Origin: Sciurus carolinensis
Taxonomy: Eukaryota; Chordata; Mammalia; Rodentia; Sciuridae
Direction of reading: 5' to 3'
Assembly (NCBI RefSeq): GCF_902686445.1
Contig: NC_062219.1
Coordinates: 147,666,057 to 147,730,056, forward strand
DNA: 64,000 nucleotides
Part shown: positions 57,067 to 64,000 of the stretch, in pieces
Layout of the letters: each line of letters begins with the position of its first letter
Numbering within the stretch: the stretch's first letter is position 1
Program-made: the position numbers and the translations under genes
Notes under the pieces: generated by a model
The model's database searches: none
What the model saw: only the letters and a program-made list of their open reading frames with translations
What the model was told of the DNA's origin: nothing

Positions 57067-57208
57067 AGAGGGAAGGATCTGAGGAAGGAAGGGAGAAGGA
57101 AGTAAAAGTGAAAGTAGGAAGAGAGGGAAAATTGAAGGAAAGAAGGAGGAAGGGAAAATAGAAGGAAGGAGCAGAGAGAAGAATAAAAGGGCAAGAAAGG
57201 GAAAGAGA
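57067..57208. repeat. Purine-rich GGAA tract
   Basis: About 140 bases almost free of pyrimidines on the + strand (GGAAGGA, GAAGGAAGG units). Such tracts can form triplexes and hold many ETS-type GGAA cores. Confidence 0.85.
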
Positions 57209-57307
57209 TCATGCTCTTTTTAATTTTTTCATATAAAGGGTATTACAGCAAGCTTTGTCTTCAAAACCTGTGGAGTAAAGAAAGGGCCTAAGAAGAAAAT
57301 CTTTCCA

Positions 57308-57525
57308 GCTGAGTGCAGTGGCGCACACCTGTAAACCCAGCAGCTTGGGAGGCTAAGGCAGGAAGATCGCAAGTTCAAGGCCAGCCTCAGCAACTTGGCC
57401 AGGCCTTAAGCAGCTTAGCCAGGGCCTGTCTCTAAATAAAAATATAAAAAGGACTGGGGATGTGGCTCAGTGGTTAAGCGCCCTTGGGTTCAATCCATGG
57501 TCCCATAAAAGAAGAAGAAGGAGGA
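57308..57525 (+). mobile_element. B1-dID-type SINE, full length
   Basis: GCTGAGTGCAGTGGCGCACACC, GCAAGTTCAAGGCCAGCCTC, linker, GGGGATGTGGCTCAGTGG, GGGTTCAATCCATGGTCCC, then a GAAGAAGAAGGAGG tail. Confidence 0.93.
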
Positions 57526-58289
57526 AACCCTTCCGCCACCCATTGACAAACGCTGTAGCGTGGCCTCTTCGAGACAGTCTCTGCTTCAAAGCTCGCTCTC
57601 CTCCAGTCTGTTCCTCAATTTTCTCCTAGTAGCTATTGTTACAAAACAAAGCAAACAAGCAGAAAACAAAATTAATTAGGACTCCTGGCAGTGTTCCCCA
57701 GACTGCGGAGGGTGGCGTGCCATCCCCAGTGCGACTTAATGCTTCAGCGTCTGAATCCTCTCCCCCAAACTCCTCCCCCAAATAAATCCGACCTCCCAGC
57801 CACGCTGAGCAGCCAGCGTTCTCTGAACACGCGGGCCTTGGGGCCTGAGTGCCTCGCTCGTGCCGAGGAATGACGGGCCTGGAATATCCATCTTCCTAAT
57901 CATAAAAGTTTTATGTTAATAGACTTGTACGCCATAATTTTATCAGCCATGCTTGGAGACACCAAGAGCTCCTGTTTTCTCCAGGAGTTCAAGGTCTAAC
58001 GAAAGCAGAAGACGAACCTAAATGTGGTTCACTGTAATAAGTGTGTTGCAATAAAAGCTGAACTGGTGGGGCCAGGGGGGTGGAGAAGGGCTTAGGGGCA
58101 GGTGGCCCCCAGGCCTGGTCCTGCAAGGTGAGCAGGATTCGTGCATGGAAAATCGAGCTACATACATGAAAGAGCCTGCAGCCATTTTTTGTTCTCTGTG
58201 TCCATACAAGTGAGTTAAATTCCAGACCTCCCACCCCCACCCACATCTACACAAATGACTTGGTGCTAAATATATCTCTTTTAAATAGC
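57526..58289. other. Intron sequence, nothing recognised
   Basis: Unique sequence; no exon or repeat. Confidence 0.5.
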
Positions 58290-59040
58290 AGATGGTCAAA
58301 TTTTATTTTTTCATCCAATCAATTACTTTTCTTTTTCATAAGCAAGGTTAGGCTGTTCCCTTTGACTTTTTGATGCCTTATTTGTCCATAAGTCCAAGTT
58401 CGTTTATCTTTATTGTAATCGTTTCTTGCTTTCTCTTTTCATTTCTGTAGTTTCTGTGGTGGATGTTAAAATCTTTCTTTTGGAGCTAGGCTGAAAGATA
58501 ACCATAAGTGGTCTCATGTTAACATTTTCACATTAATGTATTTCAGAAAAAGTTTTAATTGCTTCTACTTATTTATACTTAACTACATAAATCTTGATTC
58601 CTTCTAGGAAACAAAAGGAGTCTTTTATTCTTCCTCGTGTGGATCTGCTAATATGTGATAGTTTCAAATTGTTTTTCATGAGTTTACCAACCGTGTTCAT
58701 TATAGTTCATTAATCCTTGTTTAATACTTATTTGTTCCTCTAAGGTGTCCTTAAATTTCTGTCTAGTCTAATAATTAATTGTCCCTTCCAGTGACATAAT
58801 GAGTATGAGTCTCTGTGGCTCACTGTTTGTCTTTCTACTTGGCCATTTGTTTTAAGTCTTAAAATTGTCTCCTGCCTTCAAAAAGCAGAGCGACCATGGT
58901 CAGTACTGTCTCTTGGCCTTGTCAGTTTCTCCACCCAGTCTTTTTCTACTCCAGATTCTTAGCAGAGAAATATAATTAACTTGTCCTCCAGTCAACTTTC
59001 CTTTTGATATCGTTAAATCTATTTTTCATTCTATTTTTAA
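58290..59040 (-). mobile_element. Possible antisense L1-type fragment
   Basis: Long T-rich sequence with the composition and rhythm of antisense L1 coding DNA (GTCTAGTCTAATAATTAATT, GTTTGTCTTTCTACTTGG). I have no diagnostic phrase, so it may be unique AT-rich sequence instead. Confidence 0.3.
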
Positions 59041-59246
59041 GACGAAAGACAGCTTAGGGAAGGCACACGGGGGCACGGCCACCTCTGAGCAGACTTCTCT
59101 GGATTCTCATGGTGTCCCGGCCAAACTTCTACTCCAGCTCAGCACATGCTCTGTCACCTCAGTCCCGATGTTGTGCTCATCACGATCCTGCCCTGACACT
59201 ATTGGCATCCCTGGCTTTCGAAGGCTGAGGTTCCCTATTCCCTCTC

Positions 59247-59906
59247 CAGGGGGTTAAGTTGCAGGGCTGCTGTAACAAAGCACCATCAACTGAGTGGCTC
59301 ACACGAGGGGAGTTTATTGTCCCTCTGTTCTGGGACAGGAAGCCTGAGATCCAGGGGTAGGCAGGGCCCCACTCCCTCGAGAGGTGCCAGGGCAGGCTCT
59401 GTCCCAGCCTCTGTCCTAGCTTCTGGTGGTTCGCTGGCAACTCGTGTTCCTTGGCTTGTCAACCTATCACCCTGATCTCTGCCTTCATGTTTACACGGCA
59501 TTCCCTTCTGAGTGTCTCTGCGTCTAAATTTCCCCTCTGCATGGCGGAAGACTTTGTATGAGCTCAAGAGGGGCAAAAGGAAGCCAAACTCGTCCCTTCC
59601 TAAGGAGGCCACCTACGGTAATGGCAAAACCCTTTCATGAAGGTGCTTAATTACTTTTTAAAGGTCTCGCCTACTACTGCTGTTGTTACCATGGCAATCA
59701 AATTTCCACATGAATTTGGAAGGGGACAGACATTCAAACCATAGCACCAGTCATAAGATTAGGGCCCGCCCTGTTGCAGTATGACCTCGTCTTAACTAAT
59801 CACATCTGCAATGACCCTGTTTCCAAGTAAGGTCACATTCTGAGGAACGTGGGCTCAGGACTTCAGCTTATGAATTTGAGGAGGGGGGCACCATTCCATC
59901 TGTAAG
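59247..59906 (-). mobile_element. MLT1-type LTR, antisense, split by another insertion
   Basis: The part at 59247-59535 (GCTGCTGTAACAAAGCACCA, CTCACACGAGGGGAGTTTAT) is the reversed 3' half. The part at 59746-59906 (AGATTAGGGCCCGCCCTG, TAAGGTCACATTCTGAGG, GACTTCAGCTTATGAATTTG) is the reversed 5' half. Together they make one ancient ERVL-MaLR solo LTR with no viral genes. Confidence 0.75.
59536..59745 (-). mobile_element. Partial LTR-like insertion inside MLT1
   Basis: CTTTTTAAAGGTCTCGCC, CCATGGCAATCAAATTTCC and GACATTCAAACCATAG are typical of the 5' end of a different MaLR (MST-like) LTR in reverse. It separates the two MLT1 halves. Confidence 0.55.
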
Positions 59907-60295
59907 ACCAGGTTTGACGGGCCGTGTTCTTACGCTGTGAACTGCATTTAGCAGCCACAGTTGGGGCCAGCCACTCCAGCATGTCGCAGCTCACAGAGCT
60001 ACCTGTCCCTCTGCGGCAGGAAGTGTCCATTCTCTCTGTGTTTGGTAGCTGTTGTCCCGAGCTCCTCACACCTGTGCAAGTGGGGTGCCCAGGCTCACTC
60101 GCCCATCCCGTTACGGACTCGGGCTGTCGACTGGTGGAATTCTATCTGTGTGATTAGTTAACTGTTCATGAACCCGATCATATTGTGTGTGTTGTTTATT
60201 TCAGATAATTTTACAGATAATGCAGGGAGGTATTAACCACCTGAAATTCCTTCTCATAAGTCCAGAGTACATAGCACCCAGTACCGTTCTCTTTT
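59907..60295. other. Intron sequence, nothing recognised
   Basis: Unique; no features. Confidence 0.5.
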
Positions 60296-60490
60296 GTTAT
60301 TGTTTTTCTAGTGCTGGGGATTGAACCCAGGGGTGCTCTACCACTGAGCCACATCCCCAACCCTTTTTACGTTTTTGTTTTTATTTTGAGACAGGGTTTG
60401 GCAAAGTTGCCCCAGCTGGCCTTGAACTTTCCATCCTCCTGCTTCAGCCTCCAGAGTCCCTGGGATCACAGGGGCCCACGGCACCCAATT
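60296..60490 (-). mobile_element. B1-dID-type SINE
   Basis: Antisense: GTGCTGGGGATTGAACCCAGG, CACTGAGCCACATCCCCAAC, ATTTTGAGACAGGG, GCTTCAGCCTCCAGAG. Confidence 0.93.
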
Positions 60491-60564
60491 CAGTGCTGTT
60501 CTTTCTTTTTCTCTTTTTCCCTCAGTTGTTTCATTTCTCAGGCTGATGGACAATCTCATGAAAC

Positions 60565-60772
60565 CTGTTTTTTGTTTTTTGTATTATGGATTGGATTTAG
60601 GGTGCTTTACCTCTGAGCCACAACCCCAGCCCTTTTTACTTTTTATTTCAAGAAAGAGTCTCACTGAGTTGCTCAGGGCCCTGCTAGGTTGCTGAGACTG
60701 GCCTAGAACCTGCGGTCCTCCTGCCTCAGCCTCCCGAGTTGCTGGGATTATAGGTGTGTGCCACTGTGCTCA
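60565..60772 (-). mobile_element. B1-dID-type SINE
   Basis: Antisense: TTATGGATTGGATTTAGGG, CTCTGAGCCACAACCCCAGC, GTCTCACTGAGTTGCTCAGG, CTCCTGCCTCAGCCTCCCG, GGGATTATAGGTGTGTGCC. Second copy in the same orientation 75 bp from the previous one. Confidence 0.93.
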
Positions 60773-61354
60773 TGAAAATCTTCGTGACTTCCTGAGATGT
60801 CGTGTACACATGAATCACGTGTAAAGGAGAAGGAGAGACATCGATGGTGTGCCCTTGGTCACGCACAGGGAGACACAGCCAGAGGGGGCTGACTCTGCAG
60901 ATCAGGTGATGAGGAGATGGCGTTGGACTCACTGTTAGAAGACAGGGTTGAGCGTAGGCCCCTGCAAAACAACAGAATACAAGTCTATAAAGTGTAAGTA
61001 TGAGCGATGGGAATGCCCACCGTCACAGAACCCCAGGACCCTTGATTTAGCATTCTCACGTACCCCGCTTCTGGCACAGGACCACGGGGCCCGCAGGAAG
61101 CTCCACCATGAAGGCAGTTCAGAGCTTTCTCTCCCTGGTGTCACTGGCAGGATAGTTCTCAGGTAACACCAGCCCATGGCTCAGTGACAAGCAAAGTGGA
61201 CGAGAGCCCCTGGGGTTGGGTGGGAGAGTGAAACAGAAACCAGAAGAGCTTGTCCTAGAAAATAGCCCTTCGGTTCTCTCCACTGTGCCTCTGGTCTGTC
61301 TCCTGGTCACTGCTGTTTGGAGTCAGGAAAGTCCAGTGGAAAGAGGGGTCCACT

Positions 61355-61381
61355 CATTTGAGCCACAGCCTGGCTCAAATG
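61355..61381. repeat. Perfect 10-bp inverted repeat, 7-base loop
   Basis: CATTTGAGCC, loop ACAGCCT, GGCTCAAATG: every arm base pairs. The last 20 bases (from GCCACAGCC) recur exactly at 61666-61685. Confidence 0.95.
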
Positions 61382-61665
61382 GAGCCCCGTGGAGGAAAGC
61401 CACTTTCCCCAGCTGTGACCCAGGGAACCCATCCACCCTGCTAGACACACACGAGCACCATCGTCACAGACCAAAATCAAAGATGGCAGACTCCCTTCAT
61501 TTCCCCCAAGCTCTTCTCTGATAGCAAGGATGTCTGTGGCAAGGAAAGACTGAAAAGAAGACCTTCTCTACCAGTTTCTCCAGCCTACTTCCGTGTGTTC
61601 AGGCGGGGAGGGGGCCCTCCCAGGCGAGGCACTGTAAGGTGCTCCCAGGTAATGAACTGCTGGAA

Positions 61666-61685
61666 GCCACAGCCTGGCTCAAATG
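61666..61685. repeat. 20-bp direct repeat of the hairpin's right side
   Basis: GCCACAGCCTGGCTCAAATG, identical to 61362-61381 and 304 bp downstream. The rest of the left arm is absent here, so this copy cannot form the full hairpin. Confidence 0.95.
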
Positions 61686-62339
61686 ACCACAGGGTGCCTC
61701 TTTGTCAGGCATACGCTGTGCATCTGGCGGTATCGCCAGGGGTAATGTGATATGGTTCACAATTTTAATTTTAACAAAAAATACATCTGTCAGGCTCATT
61801 TCAGCTGACAGGATAAATATCATATTTCATTGCCAGTTTGTAAACACCTTGCCTTTCATCTCTCTCTAACACGTTTCCTGGGTGGTTTACAAATTGAAAA
61901 CCCAAGTGGAATACAGATGGGGCTGCGCATGCGTGTCGGGTCTGTGGTGACTGGAGGCAGACTCTAAGTGTGCTTGGAACTGACCAGGAAATCCGACAGT
62001 GGCAGATCTGTCTTGGGTAACAGAGGAAATGGTTTCGAGAGCACCTGCCCGCGGACACCTGGAGCTATTTCTATCACAGATGAGGGATGAGTTGTACCAT
62101 TGTCTCGGGATCCATATCCTCTTGCATCTCTGGGCATAAGCTGCTCCTAACCAAAGGTGGTGTTCCTTCATTATCTTTGGAAATCATTCTTTGATGGTAC
62201 AATATCAATATTTTCTGAAATGAATCCAAAATGCAACATTCACACTCTATTGTCCGATTGCTCTACTCAGCCAGAAAAGAATTTGAGATAAGCAGAAAGG
62301 CAAATAGAAATAGAAAAGAAAAAAAAAAAAAAAAAAACA

Positions 62340-62447
62340 GTCCTGAGGGTTTGTTAAGGGGCTCAGTTGTTTGAGTGCTTACCCCGAATGCACAAGGCCC
62401 TGGGTTCAATTCCCAGCACCACAAAAAATAAATAAATAAATAAAATA
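62340..62447 (+). mobile_element. ID-like tRNA SINE, sense
   Basis: AAGGGGCTCAGTTGTTTGAG, GTGCTTACCCCGAATGCAC, AAGGCCCTGGGTTCAATTCC, CAGCACCACAAAAAATAAAT tail. Box B is intact in appearance, the head is altered. Confidence 0.85.
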
Positions 62448-63709
62448 AAGAATATAAGTACTGATTGCATTTTATGTGAATATTTATGAGGAACTTTTTA
62501 AATTCAAGGACCTCAAACCTCAGAATTCTCTTATCACCTGTTAGTCCGTTTTCAGCGTCACGCTCATGGGTAGTAATGTTACACTCCATGTACAGATGGA
62601 GAGATCAAAGCCCACAGATGTTCAGCTGCAGAACTTGCCAGAGACTGCAGTGATCAGCTGGGCTTCTTCCAGCCGAGGCACAGCCTCTGGTTGCTGGTGC
62701 CACCCATCTTGCCCCAGCCAGCTTTAGTGACCAGTGTCTTCCCAGCCAGAGATGGCAAGAGGGCTGGGTTGCAAGGATCAGGTCTAAGGCCATGGTGGCC
62801 AATGGTGAGATGGGGGCTTTGGACCTCAGCCTCCAGCACCCAAGGCAGCACCTTGGTCACTTGGGTGCCCGCCTTCTGCTCACTCCTTTCTATTGCTCTG
62901 GGCTGATTTCCACTGACCCTGCAGAAGGCTCTTGATAACTACAGGGATTTTGCACTCTCTCTCTTATTTACCCAACATTAGTTGAGATTCTATTGTTCGC
63001 TATATCCTGGGCTAGTCGAAAACCGTAGTGAGCAAAACAGACACACATATATATCTTCAGGGCATTCGCAATCTAGTAGCAGAGGCTCCATTTACTTAGC
63101 CAGACCTGGAGTTCTTTACAACAGGGCACTTTGGAAATTTGTGAGGGTCCTTTTTGGTTGTCAGGTGCAGGAAGATGTGAGAAGCCTGCAGCATACAACA
63201 CTGTTCATCAATCCCTCATCCTGCGTGAATTTCAGTGGCTCACCAAATGTGCATGTAGGTGAAAAACACAGAACTGAATTCCACCCCATGTTCCACGTAG
63301 GTAGGAATAATAGTTGCGTTCAGGTTTAGCATGCTCTGAATTACCCTGGAATGCAGCTACAGGAGGGAGGGAAGGTGACTGTTTTGTTCTGAACTTGACC
63401 ATGTGCTGGTCTCCATTTCAGCAGATCATTTCTCCAGTTATCTCTGGTGGGTGGGTTCTCACATTTGAGTTGCTAAGGCTCTCACCTGTCAGTCCACCTC
63501 TCATTCCCCATGACTGATGGATAGTTGCAAGTTCAAGACTAATTGCCATCTTCCTTGTGTCATCGTGGCCAAGCATTTACTTATCGAAGTTACTTTCCCT
63601 CTGTTTCCCCCCTTGTTTTTATAATTTGGCACCATATTGATCTTTTGAACCATGTGTGTATGTAGCTTATATTACTCGTGAATTCCTTTCAGGACAGGGA
63701 GGTCTGACA
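62448..63709. other. Intron sequence, nothing recognised
   Basis: Unique sequence; a 115-codon frame (62982-63329) shows no domain. Confidence 0.5.
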
Positions 63710-64000
63710 TACCATGATGTTATGTCCCAATAAACTCATTGTAAGTTGAAAAATATGGTTCACTGAGAGTGCACCTAATGCACCTAATCTACGGACATCC
63801 GGGCTTAGCAGCTCAGGGCTCTGTAGAGCTTCAGTTGTCCCCGCTCCTGATCACAGCGCTGTCCGGGAACCATGGCTTACTGCCACTACCCAGCATCACA
63901 CACGTGGATTGGACCATGTATCACTGGCCAGGGAGAAGATCAAAATTCAAAATTCCAGGCACATTTTCTACTGAATGCTTGTCACTTTTGCCCCCGCAGG
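63710..64000 (+). mobile_element. Old medium-reiteration repeat (DNA-transposon-like), runs off the edge
   Basis: ATGTTATGTCCCAATAAACTC, ATTGTAAGTTGAAAAATATGG, CACCTAATCTACGGACATC and TTTTCTACTGAATGC follow a well-known interspersed mammalian repeat whose name I cannot give with certainty. Its tail includes the CTTTTGCCCCCGCAGG at the window end. Confidence 0.6.

Larger units (their letters stand above)
55603..57307. other. Intron sequence, mostly unique
   Basis: Contains an AC microsatellite (56053-56088) and a purine-rich GGAA/GGGAA tract (57067-57208). No exon or interspersed repeat recognised. Confidence 0.5.
60773..62339. other. Intron sequence with a hairpin and displaced copy
   Basis: No interspersed repeat or exon recognised. 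It contains the inverted repeat at 61355-61381 and its partial copy at 61666-61685. Confidence 0.5.
14290..64000 (+). other. CAP2: CAP2 gene, 5' coding part (partial)
   Basis: Span from the start-codon exon to the window edge. Three exons (14290-14411, 18086-18186, 41873-41950) join in phase to give codons 1-100 of a protein that in mammals is about 475 residues. Still missing are the rest of the helical folded domain, the polyproline stretch, WH2 and the C-terminal CARP/beta-helix domain, which must lie to the right. The upstream non-coding exon and promoter are either left of 14290 in this window but unproven, or outside it. CAP2, rather than its paralogue CAP1, is indicated by VEAFDKLMDS and FLKNSRILAGDV; CAP1 differs at both places. 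Confidence 0.93.
41951..64000 (+). other. CAP2: CAP2 intron 4, first 22 kb
   Basis: No further exon found. I looked for a frame continuing after QPQE (expected to reach an ISEKIQEI-type helix) and saw none in this window. The acceptor-like bases at the very end are explained by a repeat. Confidence 0.7.

Noticed and set aside
59031..59040. MEF2-type site CTATTTTTAA as a muscle enhancer of CAP2
   Set aside because: A single 10-bp match in AT-rich DNA is expected by chance; no cluster of muscle motifs surrounds it.
63985..64000. Acceptor-like TTTTGCCCCCGCAG|G at the window end, possible start of CAP2 exon 5
   Set aside because: The preceding 290 bp, up to and including TTCTACTGAATGC and the pyrimidine tract, matches a common interspersed repeat in order, so the site is most likely part of that repeat. 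With only one exon base visible it cannot be tested here.
1..64000. CRISPR array, phage, bacterial operon or other prokaryotic system
   Set aside because: Spliced mammalian gene, SINE/LINE content and CpG depletion throughout; tandem repeats here have no spacers.

Overview
This is nuclear DNA from a mammal, almost certainly a squirrel-family rodent. Two short retroposon types dominate. One is an ID-type element derived from a tRNA. The other is a dimer with a B1-like (7SL-derived) left half and an ID-like right half (B1-dID type), which is characteristic of squirrels and relatives. The rest is old L1, L2, MIR, MER5, MLT1 and other LTR debris. Nothing bacterial, viral or CRISPR-like is present.

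The only protein-coding gene I can support is CAP2 (cyclase-associated actin cytoskeleton regulatory protein 2), on the + strand and incomplete at both ends. Three coding exons are visible: 14291-14411 (start codon, coiled-coil oligomerisation segment), 18086-18186, and 41873-41950 (start of the helical folded domain). Their phases agree (1, then 0), every junction is AG/GT, and together they encode residues 1-100. Introns 2 and 3 are 3,674 and 23,686 bp. Intron 4 runs off the right edge. The first 14.3 kb is intron 1 and/or upstream DNA; a CpG-rich patch at 3319-3658 is the only promoter-like sequence, and its link to CAP2 is unproven.

Layout: 1-278, a ~35-bp minisatellite. 1.4-2.6 kb, two LTRs and two SINEs. 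3.3-4.4 kb, GC-rich DNA. 4.4-5.2 kb, antisense L1. 6.6-7.1 kb, ID plus LTR. 7.1-10.6 kb, no recognised repeat. 10.6-11.2 kb, sense L1. 12.5-13.0 kb, a CpG cluster. 14.3 and 18.1 kb, exons 2 and 3. 18.3-19.6 kb, L2 then L1. 20.8-23.8 kb, unique. 24.1-26.6 kb, antisense L1 split by an insertion. 28-32.5 kb, mixed repeats. 34-39.7 kb, mostly unique. 39.7-40.1 kb, a solo LTR with intact target-site duplication. 41.3-41.8 kb, an L1 that ends just before exon 4 (41.9 kb). 42.6-49.6 kb, dense and nested repeats. 49.6-54.3 kb, SINE-free. 54.3-60.8 kb, SINEs, an L1-like stretch and a nested MLT1. 63.7-64.0 kb, an old medium-reiteration repeat that creates a false splice acceptor at the edge.

I did not find an undescribed biological system. 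The points worth a second look are the two CpG-rich patches, the repeat-poor blocks (possible conserved regulatory DNA), the L1 beside exon 4, several nested insertions that give relative dates, recent-looking ID insertions with perfect target-site duplications, and a perfect hairpin with a displaced partial copy at 61.4-61.7 kb. Repeat family names rest on recognition by eye, not on a library search.
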